Assembly: GCA_907165275.2 (NCBI GenBank) | Contig: CAJRBF020000007.1 | Coordinates: 186,001 to 250,000, forward strand | Origin: Zygaena filipendulae | Lineage: Eukaryota > Arthropoda > Insecta > Lepidoptera > Zygaenidae | Length of the DNA: 64,000 bases | Direction of reading: 5' to 3' | Part shown: positions 51,279-61,563 of the stretch, one piece after another | Position numbering within the stretch: the stretch's first letter is position 1 | How the letters are laid out: each line of letters starts with the position of its first letter | Program-made: the position numbers and the translations under genes | The notes under the pieces: generated by a model | What the model saw: only the letters and a program-made list of their open reading frames with translations | Database searches by the model: none | What the model was told of the DNA's origin: nothing

Positions 51279-53628
51279 ATGGCGGGCAGGGCTCCTTCTC
51301 GCGACCCGCGTCTAACGCGGGAAGCGCCTCCCCCTCGCGTCGGCGATCACCCGCCGTCGCGCTCCGCGGCGACCCAGCCCGGGGGCAAGCGGCCGACGAC
51401 TCAGTCGACCGCACGCACCCCCGAGCTGGTGTCTGCTCACACGGGCGCCACCGCGGCCCCGTCGTCCGCCCCGCGCGCTGCGGCGGCCAGGAGCGCAGGG
51501 CACAGCATGCCCCCGCCCGTGACCGCCGCGCCGCGCCCGGTGCGGCCCGCCTTCCCGGGTGCTACCTCGCCCGGAACGGCAGCCCCCTCGCCTGGGGGCA
51601 GCGTGGTGCGGCCGGCGAAACCTAGTTCGCCGACCCCTCGCCCCGCTGCACCCAGGCCAAGGGCAGCACCGCCCTCCCGCTCCGCGCCCTCATCTCCCAC
51701 GAGGGCCGGCTCGGAGCTCGGGCGATCGGTCCCCCCGCCGGTGCGCGCCCGCACCACGGAGGGGCCCAAGGAGCGTGGCTCCTCGCGCGCCGCCGAGACG
51801 ACGGCGCATCCGGGGCCGGGGGCATCTAAGCATCCCCCCACCCCCGAAGCAGACGCCGGATCGGCGACGCCCGTGCGCACAAGCCGCGCGCCCACGGCCG
51901 CATTGCTGCCCCCCCCGGACCAATTGCCTCTCCATCACCCGGAGATGTCCCCAAACGCCCACCTGGAGGTGGATATGCTCATCACCTCCAGGCTGAAGCA
52001 AACGGGGCTCCTCTCCGGGGAGATGATGGAGGTAATGGCGCGCACGCTCCGCGAGCGCAGGCGCGCCCTGCTCGGCTCGCAAGAGAGCCTGGCCGGTAGG
52101 ACTGCAGAGGAGGAGTTCCACGTGCAACTCGCGCGTAAGGCCCCTCTGCACCTACCGGCACTGGAAACCCCCCCTGCGGGGGCCGTACGCAGGCTGCGCG
52201 TCCCCGACTCCTCCGACGATGAGGAGCCGGGCAAGCGAGCCTGCCACAACCTGTCGCCCCCAGAGGGCGCTCTAAGCCTCCCCTCCCCCAGGCCGCAACG
52301 CGAGCCGCGAGCGCGTCCGCCCGCGGCCGCTAGACCGGAGAGCCCACCCAGGGACTCCCCTATGAGTCCCACTGAGCCTGAGGGCCCCCCACGCCCTACG
52401 TTCGCTGATGCCGTGCGGGCTGCGTCCCCACCGGCGACCGCTGCCGCGCCGACGGACGGCGCGCAGGGGGGATAAACGCAGAAGCGTCTACCCCCCTCTA
52501 GTCGTGGAGAACCTGCCCGACTGGGCGCGCCACTTCCGCGCCCTCAAGGAGAAACTGGGGCGGACTCCCAGCGCACGCCCGTATGGTAAGGGCGTGCGCT
52601 TCATTCCAAAAGACGAAGCAGAATACCGTCTGGTCCAGCGCTACTTAACTGCGCTGGAGAAAGAGGACCGGACGGTGTCCTGGTTCGCCTATTCCCTCCC
52701 GGCGGATCGGAGTCTCAAGGTAGCCATTAGGGGGCTGCCAATCGACACTGATCCGTCGGAGATCACACGGGAGCTCGTAGCGATGGGCTACGAGCCGGAA
52801 TATGTCCGCCCCATACGCGCCCGTGCCGGCAGGCCCGGCTGTATTTACTACGCCCAACTTCGCCGCACCCCGAACCTCACCCCGGGCATATATGACATCA
52901 CAGAGATGTTGTGTATGCCCGGGATCAAGATCGACGCCTGGCGGGGCAAACGCGGACCCGCGCAGTGCCACCGGTGTCAGCAGTTCCGGCACTCGTCGTT
53001 CGGCTGCCACCGGAGGCTCGCGTGCGTCCGCTGCGGTGAGGAGCACGCCGCTGCGGATTGCCCCCGCCCCAAAGAGGAGCCCCCCACCTGCGTCAACTGC
53101 GGGGGGGCACACCCGGCCAACAGGGCGTCGTGCCCTGTCTTCAAAAGAGAAGCCAGGAACAAAAAGGCAGGCACGGTCGCCCTGTCTACCGGCCGACCTG
53201 TCGCCCCGCAAGTGGCGCAGGTGGCAGTGGAAGCCGGCGCCACCACTCTGATGGCGCCAGCAAACACCCCGAAGCGGCGTGCTCCGGGTGCGGCGGCCCC
53301 TCCTTCCTCTTCCGGCGTGAAGAGGAAGAGGAAGAGGGGCAAGAAGAAGAAGAAGGGGAGCGAGGAGGGGGCTGCTTCAGAGCCCCCGGCGGTGGCCACT
53401 GGTCCGGCCACCGTCCCTCCCCAACCCTCATCGGCAGCAGCTCTCCCCGCTGCCCGCAAGCCCGGCGCTTCCAAGCCCCGGACTCCGGGAGCGGGTAAGA
53501 GCAACAAGCTCGTCGCCATCGAGATGGTGATCGGCGTCCTCCAGGATGTGCTGGTGGCCATCAGGGACGACGCCGACCCCATCCAGGTCATCCTGAGCGG
53601 GATGTCCCGCATCCTGCAGCAGGTGTGA
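51279..53628 (+). pseudogene. Jockey-like ORF1 (gag) with a frameshift in a G run
   Basis: From the ATG at 51279 a Pro/Ala/Arg-rich region runs to 52475. The same protein then continues in another frame from about 52470 to 53628, so one base was gained or lost in the GGGGGG run near 52466-52471. The second part has a PRE_C2HC-like domain (VENLPDWARHFRALK, LKVAIRGLPIDTDP) and three zinc knuckles, CHRCQQFRHSSFGC, CVRCGEEHAAADC and CVNCGGAHPANRASC, all typical of arthropod Jockey/R1 gag proteins that bind the LINE RNA. A Lys-rich tract and a leucine-rich end follow. The stop overlaps the region just before ORF2. Confidence 0.85.
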
Positions 53629-53639
53629 CTTCGCTCAGG

Positions 53640-53820
53640 ATGATCTACTGGAACGCCAACGGTCTTCGGGGCAAAACATCCGTCCTGAAGACCGTTCTGC
53701 GTGACCAGCGGATCGACGTGGCGCTGGTCTGCGAGACTCTTTTGAGGCCGACGACTAACGTAAAAGTCGCCGGCTATCATGTTTATCGCCAGGACGATAT
53801 CAGTCCCCAGGGTCATGCCT
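53640..53820 (+). pseudogene. Jockey-like ORF2, 5' part (endonuclease start)
   Basis: The ATG at 53640 begins MIYWNANGLRGKTSVLKTVL, the start of the AP-type endonuclease; DVALVCETLL carries the conserved glutamate. It is cut after 60 codons by the Ty3 insertion at 53821. The rest of the domain continues in frame at 61568. Confidence 0.85.
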
Positions 53821-54718
53821 TGTCGCGCTTGCGCTTGGAGAAAGTAGGTGGTTAGGCACTCAGCGCGGCAGGTAGGTAGGTAGCGTGGGAACGCAAGAAG
53901 AAGTCCGATAGATTGAGACTAATTATTTATTGCCTTCCCGGCCCGTTCCCGGTAGATAGGTACAAGTAGGTACAATTAGCGACACTGGCCTCAGCGGTAA
54001 GTGGTAGGTGGCTCGTAGATGGTGACGACGCTGGTGCCGCGGCGGCTGCTGTAGGCAGCGGCTGGAGTACGCCTGGAGTAGTCCAGGAGTAGGGTTGGTA
54101 GGTGCCTGGAGTCTCGGCGGTAGATGGTAGGTGCCTGGAATGCGCCGGGGTAGTCCGAGGGTAGGGCCCGGATCTTCAGCTGGTAGGTGCCTGGAATGCG
54201 CCGGGGTAGTCCGGGGGTAGGGCCCGGATCTTCAGCTGGTAGGTGCCTGGAACCTGGAGCGAGGGCTTCGGTTACCATCAGCGAGTCCGTAACTGGCTGC
54301 CTTTCCACTCCGTGAGAACCAGTGGTCGTAAGATAGTAGCGATAGTGTTTTAATAGGAATTGCAGCCAGCCAGACTAGATTAAGCGAGAAGCAGCTTAGT
54401 AGTGTGAATGTGAATGAGAACTCACCCTAGAGGGTCATCCAGCACTAGCACAGAAAAATAGTATGCGCGGTAGACTAACGGTCACAAGATCGTAGGTAGG
54501 TAGGTACCGTAGAATTAATTTAGACACCCACGTGTAGCGCGGCGTGCGAGCTGCAGTAGTCTGTCCGTGCAGATTGAAATGATCGGCCGATGACGACCGG
54601 CGGCGCGGAAGCGCGGCGCGCGGAGGGATATTTGGAGATCCGTTCGCACAGGGTAGATTTAATTTATTTTATTTTATAGTTTTTTTTTTTTGTTGAGAAC
54701 TAAGACTACAACGTTACA
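53821..54718 (-). repeat. 3' LTR of the nested Ty3 element
   Basis: 898 bp, TGTAACGTTG (54718) to GCGCGACA (53821) on the minus strand. It contains a CTATAAAAT TATA-like box (54671-54679 region) and 2.3 copies of a 56-bp tandem unit around GGTAGGTGCCTGGAATGCGC (54126-54257). Confidence 0.9.
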
Positions 54719-54733
54719 GTACCCCCTCCGAAA
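54719..54733 (-). promoter_or_regulatory. Polypurine tract of the nested Ty3 element
   Basis: On the minus strand TCGGAGGGGGTAC abuts the TGTAACG start of the 3' LTR, as required for plus-strand priming. Confidence 0.75.
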
Positions 54734-55054
54734 ATTCAGGATTTTACCTGTTAACCTTAGTGGTAAAATCCGTCTACTCTACCTGCAACTCTTTGCTTCT
54801 TGTCCTTTCACTAATCCCGAACATTCTTTCATACCTCACTCTCTCAAACTGTCTTTGATTCTATTAGTCAGAACGTAGACCTCTAACAACCAGAGTACAC
54901 TAGTTAGTACTAATTATACTCAAGAAACAAAGAAAGAGTGTAGTTTCATGTTTAGAATACATGCTCCTTACATCGCAAGTAGACCGGTGGTTATTATGAA
55001 TAGGGTACTATTAGTTGTAATTATTTTTATATGTTATTAATTTTAGTTGTTTAG

Positions 55055-58000
55055 TCATTCTTTATAATTGGTTAATTTGATGTCTTTGATATGCCACAAT
55101 CCTAGCGAATTGCCACTAGAGTCAGCGAGTTCATATACAAGTGGTGATTTTTTGGCAATGATTTTACATTTGATAAATTTTGGTGCTAGTTTTTTGCTGA
55201 AGTAGTTTGCTTTATCGCTTTGGTAAAATGTCTTTCGCCACACGATATCGCCTACATTGAATTCTGCAGGTCTTTTACGTAAATTATAGGTTTTACAGTT
55301 TCTGCTATGTGCTTGTAGAAGTGAGGCTTGTACTTTGTTGAATATAGTAGATAATGTACCTAGGTTTTCCGCGTATTGATCACGTGGTTCATGGATAATA
55401 TCTTCATCAAAATCGCCGCTTGTATAGAATGAACCGCAACTAACTAGCTCGCGACCGTATACGAGAAATGACGGCGTGTAGTTTGTCACCTCGTTGACGC
55501 TGTTGTTGATAGCAAACTGTATTTTAGGGATTAGTGAGTCCCAGATACGTTGGTCACTTTCAATGAAGGTAGACACCGCGGTTATGATGGTTTTGTTGTA
55601 GCGTTCTACAGTGTTGACATGTGGTGAGTATTTTGGAGTAAAATGTACGTTAGGTACTTTGTATTTGTCAAGCATCTGTTTTAGGGTAACACTGACAAAT
55701 TGTTTACCATTGTCAAACAAGATGGTAGATGGTATACCGTGTACTAGAAACACGTGCTCTTCTAGTATTCTAGTTATAGTTTCCGCGGTAGCGCGTCTAA
55801 TTGGGAACAGAAGACAATACTTGGAGAAGCAACAGACGATAACCAAAAGATAGCAGTTTTGTTTTCGCGTACATGGCAAGGGTCCAACTAGGTCTACGCT
55901 TAGCATTTGAAATGGCCTGTAGCATGTTTTAGGTCTGCCCATTTCACCTAAAGTTGTATGGTTCTGGTGTTTGTGAGCTATGCAGATATCACACGAGGTT
56001 ACAGCATTAACAACGTCATTGTGCATACCGGGCCAGTAGTATTTGAGTGATAGGCGTTTGTAGGTCTTAAATATACCTAAGTGACCAGCAATCGGTTCAG
56101 CATGGTTTTCGGAAATAACGATAGCTCTTACTTCCTTAGGAACGACTTCCTTCCACTCGAATTCGGCAGTTAGTACGCATTTAGATTTCATAAACCTATA
56201 CAGACGATTATTCTTCACCATGTAGTTGGGGAATGATGTAGGGGAGTTTTGGCAGCCATGGTAGATATTTAGGTACCACTCGTCCGTAGTATTGGTAAAA
56301 TTTGGGGAGGTGTCAATAGCTGAGATAGGGACTGCGCGTGACAACGCATCAGGAATGACATTGTCCGCACCACGACGGTGTTTGATTTCGAAACCGAAAG
56401 CGGATAGGCGAACACCCCAGCGAGCTAGACGTCCGGTTGGATTATTCAGATTTAGGAACCACTTCAGTGCTGAGTGATCGGTGTAGACCGTAAACTTTTT
56501 TCCAGTATCTAGGTAACATCTCCAGTGTTCCAAAGCTACAACGACTGCAAGTGCTTCTCGTTCAGTCACGCTGTAGTTACGTTCTTGGGCAGATAGTGCC
56601 TTACTCATATAAGCAATCGGGTATTCCACGCCGTCTATAGTTTGCGTGAGTAAGCCACCAACGCCGTAGTCGCTTGCGTCTGTGTGTACTTCGAAGGGAA
56701 GGTCATAGTTTGGACACTTTAGTATTGGAGCAGAAATGAGACAGTCTTTTAGTTTATGAAAGGAATCGTCAGCTTCTTTAGTCCATAGAAAGGGAGCGGC
56801 TTTCTTGCCAGAAGAGGTCAGTTTGTTTAGTGGGCCAGCAATAGAACTGAAGTTTGGTACGAACCTTCGGTACCAAGAAGCTGTTCCAAGGAATCTCTTG
56901 ACTTCTTTCTTATTAGTGGGGGTGGGGATGTTGAGAATGGCTTCAACCTTGCCGGGATCAACATGGAGACCTTTAGAGTTTACCACGTAGCCGAGATATT
57001 TCAGTTCGTCACGGAAAAATTTAGATTTTTCGTAGTTTATGGTAAGGTTAGCATTTTTAAGTTTTTCGTGCACCCGCAGAAGCATTGCTATGTGATGTTC
57101 AAAGCTAGGGGAGGCTATAATGATGTCATCAAGGAATACGAAGACGCAGTTCTCAAATTCAGGGCCATAGAATAAAATATCCACTAGTCTTTGTTGTGTA
57201 GCAGGTGCGTTGGTTAGGCCAAACGGAGTTGTGACGAATCTGAAGGATCCGCGAGTAGGTACATAAAATGACGTTTTGTCTCTGTCGTTAGGCTCAATAG
57301 GTATTTGCCAAAATGCCTTAGATAGGTCTATGCTACTTAGATATCTAGCATTTTTAAGGCTATCTAGGATTTCAGAAACATATGGTAGTTTGTAGGCGTC
57401 TTTCTTAGTAACCGCGTTTAGTTTACGACTATCTAAGCAGAATCTAAGTTTTCCGTCTTTCTTCGGTGTTAACAGAACAGGGGAAGACCATGGACTTCCA
57501 CAGGGTTCTACAACACCTAGCTGTAGCATTTCGTCTAGCTCCTTGCACAATACTTTTTGTTTTTCAGGTGATAGCCTGTAGTATCGCTGCCTAATAGGCG
57601 GTGAGTCGCCAGTATCTATGCGATGAGTTATGAGATGTGTACGACCTAGACCACACTTTTCTGCCGATATATCGTGAAATTGCTTGATAATGTTGTCAGC
57701 GTTAATGCGTTGAGTGTTAGAAAGACTATTATAGGAATACAGTGTCACTTCATCGTCATTATTAGCGATCTCAAAAACGGGTGTATCAGCATTTGTTAGT
57801 GTAATTGAACTAAGATATTTAGGACATATTTCAAATTTAGACCAAAAGTCAATACCTAAAATAATGTTGCAAGTTACTGAAGGCATAACGTAAGCTTTTA
57901 GAACATGTACGGTATTTTCAAAGCAAATGGGCAAGTTAATGTAACCGATTGTAGGTAATTTTTGGCCTCCTGCAGCAACAAATGTTTTAGTATCATCGTT

Positions 58001-58192
58001 GCTACACAGTTTTAGACCAGTAGCTGTCATTATTGTTTCATGGCAATTATTTCCGATTATAGTTACGGCAGAGCCAGAATCTAGTAATCCGCAAACAGAT
58101 AAGTCTCCTACTTTAACAGTGATGTAGGGTCGTAAGTCGTCTTTAGGTTTGTTGTTTAGGATTGATGCAATGTGATAACTTGAGAAAAACAT
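55055..58192 (-). CDS. pol: Nested Ty3 pol: protease, RT, RNase H, integrase
   Basis: 1045 residues from the first ATG, but the frame is open upstream to the slippery site at 58270-58276, so the native product is a gag-pol fusion. Domains: aspartic protease LLDSGSAVTIIG; RT with TPFGLTNAPATQQ and an FLDD box (VFVFLDDIIIA); RNase H with VHTDASDYGVGG and YTDHSALKWFL; integrase zinc finger (GHLGIFKTYKR to CDICIAHKH); and DDE core (LSVDLVGP, LFDNGKQFVS, E of NTVERYNK). The C-terminal region has RKRPAEFNVGDIVWRK. No stop or frameshift is visible and no env-like frame follows. Confidence 0.92.
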   Translation of the reverse strand: MFFSSYHIASILNNKPKDDLRPYITVKVGDLSVCGLLDSGSAVTIIGNNCHETIMTATGLKLCSNDDTKTFVAAGGQKLPTIGYINLPICFENTVHVLKAYVMPSVTCNIILGIDFWSKFEICPKYLSSITLTNADTPVFEIANNDDEVTLYSYNSLSNTQRINADNIIKQFHDISAEKCGLGRTHLITHRIDTGDSPPIRQRYYRLSPEKQKVLCKELDEMLQLGVVEPCGSPWSSPVLLTPKKDGKLRFCLDSRKLNAVTKKDAYKLPYVSEILDSLKNARYLSSIDLSKAFWQIPIEPNDRDKTSFYVPTRGSFRFVTTPFGLTNAPATQQRLVDILFYGPEFENCVFVFLDDIIIASPSFEHHIAMLLRVHEKLKNANLTINYEKSKFFRDELKYLGYVVNSKGLHVDPGKVEAILNIPTPTNKKEVKRFLGTASWYRRFVPNFSSIAGPLNKLTSSGKKAAPFLWTKEADDSFHKLKDCLISAPILKCPNYDLPFEVHTDASDYGVGGLLTQTIDGVEYPIAYMSKALSAQERNYSVTEREALAVVVALEHWRCYLDTGKKFTVYTDHSALKWFLNLNNPTGRLARWGVRLSAFGFEIKHRRGADNVIPDALSRAVPISAIDTSPNFTNTTDEWYLNIYHGCQNSPTSFPNYMVKNNRLYRFMKSKCVLTAEFEWKEVVPKEVRAIVISENHAEPIAGHLGIFKTYKRLSLKYYWPGMHNDVVNAVTSCDICIAHKHQNHTTLGEMGRPKTCYRPFQMLSVDLVGPLPCTRKQNCYLLVIVCCFSKYCLLFPIRRATAETITRILEEHVFLVHGIPSTILFDNGKQFVSVTLKQMLDKYKVPNVHFTPKYSPHVNTVERYNKTIITAVSTFIESDQRIWDSLIPKIQFAINNSVNEVTNYTPSFLVYGRELVSCGSFYTSGDFDEDIIHEPRDQYAENLGTLSTIFNKVQASLLQAHSRNCKTYNLRKRPAEFNVGDIVWRKTFYQSDKANYFSKKLAPKFIKCKIIAKKSPLVYELADSSGNSLGLWHIKDIKLTNYKE

Positions 58193-58266
58193 TTTGATGG
58201 TTGATAGCCAGTTTTTCCAATCAGTTTCATCATGGTGGTTAGTGACACTGCAGCAATCCTCTTTTA

Positions 58267-59790
58267 TTAGTTTTTTGGCTGTGACTTTGTGTTGCAGTTA
58301 GAACAATCAGGGTACTTGACGTCTCTTTTACCACACTTAAAACAAATGGCAAAACGATCCTGTTTGCATGAGTTTAGGCTATGATCGTTAGAGCGACAAC
58401 GCGGGCAATAAGGTGTTTTAGGGAAGGAGCTCTGAGAATCGACCGGATTAACGTGAGATTGAGATTTGTTTTCTTGGCTCCCGTTTAGTCCGTTAGGATA
58501 GTTTTGATTAGTATGTTTGTTTGGATTAGTGTAATATTTTTGACCATAAGAATTTTTACTCGAGTAGTTATAATAATTAGTTGATTGCTTATTAGGATAC
58601 TTATTGTGTGGCTGGTAGTTTGTATGTGTGTATTTTTGGTTGTTAGTATAAGAGTTGTAGTTTTTATAATAATTGTTCTTAGGTTTTTGCTGATCCGGCT
58701 GATCGCGTTTAGCATACGCAAGATCAGGCGCCAGCAATTCAGAAGACTTTTTAGGTGGTTCACGAAATTGGGATGATAGGCATTGAATGTTTTCGAAGTT
58801 TTTGCACAGCGATCGGAGATTGTCAATAGACTTAATGCCCGATGAAGTTGAGGCTAAGACGTTAGCGTAGACTGGTCTTATGTTGTGTAATAAGATTTCT
58901 AGTTTTTCGTCCTCATTAAGACTTCTAGATAACCTAGAGAACAATTCAGACATAATAGCTAAATAAATTGTGATGTTTTCGCCTTCACCTTGAGTCCTAC
59001 CCCGAATTTCGGACATTAGTCTGTAGTCGTAATCGAACTGACCGAAATCTTTCTTTAATAACGTTGCTAGTTCATCCCAGTCCGATACTTGACCTTTCAC
59101 ACTACGATACCAGATTAGTGCATCGTCCGTTAGTATTTCCGTAGCATATGTAAAAAGTTTAGCAGGGGTGATGTTCCTAGCTTCACTAAACTCCCTTATT
59201 TTTTGTAGGAATGAGCGAACGCATGATTTCCCGTTGTATTTAATTTTTTGTAGGTCATTTATGTGACTACGTTCACAACTAGTAGATATAACGGTAGACC
59301 CCTCGAACACAGAAGATGACTGGGCATTAGTGTGCTCAGTATTCCTGTTTTCGGTAGTATTTACACCTGGAAACTTGTTTAATTTAGCCTGTAATACATT
59401 GTAGTCTTTGTTCGTTTGTTTTAGTTTCTCCAACTCCGCAGCAGAGTTTGGTTTATTTTGGTTCATCCTTTTGAGACGGAAGTATATATGATTCGATAGT
59501 GTTAGGGTACGTTTATACAGATTTACATCGTATTTAAGTTCTAAAATAGTAATTCGTGAATTTAGCTCCTTAATCGAAACGTTTGCTCCTTCTATATCCG
59601 TGTCGAAGTCTAGACCAGATTCTGTAATATCCTCCGATGGGTATAAAGGTACTAGCTTATTAATTTGTTTGCGTAGTTCGATAACCGTAGTATTCGGTTC
59701 ACCGCCCCGAATAAGAACTTCGTACGCTAGTTCGTTTTTGTTTAGCTGGATAAACGAAATAAGGTGAGTTTCCATTATAAGAATAAGCAA
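58267..59790 (-). CDS. gag: Nested Ty3 gag
   Basis: 507 residues from the ATG at 59790. The N-terminal part is helical. The capsid-like region spans about residues 190-340 (KSCVRSFLQKIREF, ALIWYRSVKGQVSDWDELA). An Asn/Tyr/Lys-rich linker (about 375-440) precedes a CCHC knuckle CPRCRSNDHSLNSC and a second, degenerate one (CFKCGKRDVKYPDC, where the histidine is lost). The end, QPKN and stop, overlaps the A AAA AAC slippery heptamer. It packages element RNA in cytoplasmic particles. Longer and quite different from the family C gag. Confidence 0.9.
   Translation of the reverse strand: MLILIMETHLISFIQLNKNELAYEVLIRGGEPNTTVIELRKQINKLVPLYPSEDITESGLDFDTDIEGANVSIKELNSRITILELKYDVNLYKRTLTLSNHIYFRLKRMNQNKPNSAAELEKLKQTNKDYNVLQAKLNKFPGVNTTENRNTEHTNAQSSSVFEGSTVISTSCERSHINDLQKIKYNGKSCVRSFLQKIREFSEARNITPAKLFTYATEILTDDALIWYRSVKGQVSDWDELATLLKKDFGQFDYDYRLMSEIRGRTQGEGENITIYLAIMSELFSRLSRSLNEDEKLEILLHNIRPVYANVLASTSSGIKSIDNLRSLCKNFENIQCLSSQFREPPKKSSELLAPDLAYAKRDQPDQQKPKNNYYKNYNSYTNNQKYTHTNYQPHNKYPNKQSTNYYNYSSKNSYGQKYYTNPNKHTNQNYPNGLNGSQENKSQSHVNPVDSQSSFPKTPYCPRCRSNDHSLNSCKQDRFAICFKCGKRDVKYPDCSNCNTKSQPKN
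58270..58276 (-). promoter_or_regulatory. -1 frameshift slippery site, nested Ty3
   Basis: The minus strand reads CCA AAA AAC TAA at the gag end, so A AAA AAC is in phase directly before the stop. Slipping -1 gives CTA ATA AAA GAG ..., which stays open and joins the pol frame. A clear downstream pseudoknot was not found by eye. Confidence 0.7.
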
Positions 59791-60657
59791 AACAATACAA
59801 AATTAGTGCTATAATTGGCCAAAGATAGATAAAAAAATTTTTGGGTAGGTAGTGTTATAAATAGCCAACAAGCTCAATTTATGAAGCTAAGTATAATAAT
59901 TAAGCAGTATTTAAATGTACAGTAAATATTTTTTAGACAATGAAAAAAAATCAAACGAGCAAAGTATGTAGCCACCACTAGTATTAGTTAAGCTGATATA
60001 TATAGGTATAAGCGAGATGTACAGTAAATATTTTTTTTGACAGGGAAAAAAATAAATCAAGCAAGTAAAGCATGTAGCCACCACTAGTATTAGGTAAGCG
60101 TATGCTATGCACAAACTACTAAGAGATACTACCGTAGGTATGCTAAGCTGCTTTTACAATGTTTCGACAACTACACTATACGGTACGGTGTTTAAAATGT
60201 TTAGATCTACCTACTTCAATTGATAATAATAAATAGACCAGTAAAATAAAAAAATCGAAAAAAACGGAACTAAGGAAATATAGATTGCGAACTGTTGCGA
60301 AAATACCTATGTATTTGTAATGATAATAGAAGTTGGTAAGGAATATTGATGTAAGAAAAAAAATTGTTTAGGTATCTAGTTGTTGGAAAATATTACGCAA
60401 CAATTACAATCACAATTGGCACAATCAAAATAAGCGTTAGTATAAAATTCAGCATAAAAAATACATAGCAAAAAAACAAGCATAGGTAGGTAAGCGTAAC
60501 GGTTTTATTTTAATGAATAGGTAAGTACGTACCAGTTCGCTGTGTAGGTAGCATCGACACCGCCTCGTTCACAATTAGGTTTTTCGCGCTGGGCTAGCTG
60601 CTAAAGCACTAAAATAAATACCTAGAACGAACCTGGAAGGACAATAACCACGTTAAA

Positions 60658-60665
60658 GGGCGCCA
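60658..60665 (-). promoter_or_regulatory. Primer-binding site start, nested Ty3
   Basis: On the minus strand TGGCGCCC begins one base after the LTR end GTGACA and is followed by TTTAACGTGG. The first eight bases fit a tRNA-Lys-type primer; the AACGTGG part fits too if TTT is an insertion. Identity of the tRNA is tentative. Confidence 0.5.
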
Positions 60666-60666
60666 C

Positions 60667-61563
60667 TGTCACGCTTGCTTGGTGTAAAGTAGGTGGTTAG
60701 GCACTCAGCGCGGCAGGTAGGTAGGTAGCGTGGGAACGCAAGAAGAAGTCCGATAGATTGAGACTAATTATTTATTGCCTTCCCGGCCCGTTCCCGGTAG
60801 ATAGGTACAAGTAGGTACAATTAGCGACACTGGCCTCAGCGGTAAGTGGTAGGTGGCTCGTAGATGGTGACGACGCTGGTGCCGCGGCGGCTGCTGTAGG
60901 CAGCGGCTGGAGTACGCCTGGAGTAGTCCAGGAGTAGGGTTGGTAGGTGCCTGGAGTCTCGGCGGTAGATGGTAGGTGCCTGGAATGCGCCGGGGTAGTC
61001 CGAGGGTAGGGCCCGGATCTTCAGCTGGTAGGTGCCTGGAATGCGCCGGGGTAGTCCGGGGGTAGGGCCCGGATCTTCAGCTGGTAGGTGCCTGGAACCT
61101 GGAGCGAGGGCTTCGGTTACCATCAGCGAGTCCGTAACTGGCTGCCTTTCCACTCCGTGAGAACCAGTGGTCGTAAGATAGTAGCGATAGTGTTTTAATA
61201 GGAATTGCAGCCAGCCAGACTAGATTAAGCGAGAAGCAGCTTAGTAGTGTGAATGTGAATGAGAACTCACCCTAGAGGGTCATCCAGCACTAGCACAGAA
61301 AAATAGTATGCGCGGTAGACTAACGGTCACAAGATCGTAGGTAGGTAGGTACCGTAGAATTAATTTAGACACCCACGTGTAGCGCGGCGTGCGAGCTGCA
61401 GTAGTCTGTCCGTGCAGATTGAAATGATCGGCCGATGACGACCGGCGGCGCGGAAGCGCGGCGCGCGGAGGGATATTTGGAGATCCGTTCGCACAGGGTA
61501 GATTTAATTTATTTTATTTTATAGTTTTTTTTTTTTGTTGAGAACTAAGACTACAACGTTACA
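60667..61563 (-). repeat. 5' LTR of the nested Ty3 element
   Basis: 897 bp and the same as 53821-54718 except for the U5 end (CAAGCGTGACA here against CAAGCGCGACA with several nearby differences in the 3' LTR). It carries the same 56-bp tandem unit at 60971-61102. Confidence 0.9.

Larger units (their letters stand above)
53821..61563 (-). mobile_element. Complete Ty3/gypsy element inside the LINE
   Basis: LTRs 53821-54718 (3') and 60667-61563 (5') are nearly identical apart from the last about 25 bp, and are flanked by GCCT at 53817-53820 and 61564-61567. On the minus strand: 5' LTR, primer site (60665-60658), gag (59790-58267), -1 slippery site (58270-58276), pol (58192-55055), polypurine tract and 3' LTR. 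All proteins are open. It looks recent and possibly competent, although the host LINE is inactivated by it. The 54734-55054 part is the non-coding 3' region; 59791-60657 is the leader, AT-rich, with a duplicated block around TGTACAGTAAATATTTTTT (59915-60112). Confidence 0.93.

Noticed and set aside
51312..53816. Long minus-strand frames over the GC-rich LINE ORF1
   Set aside because: High GC content gives few stops on both strands; the plus-strand frames carry the zinc knuckles.
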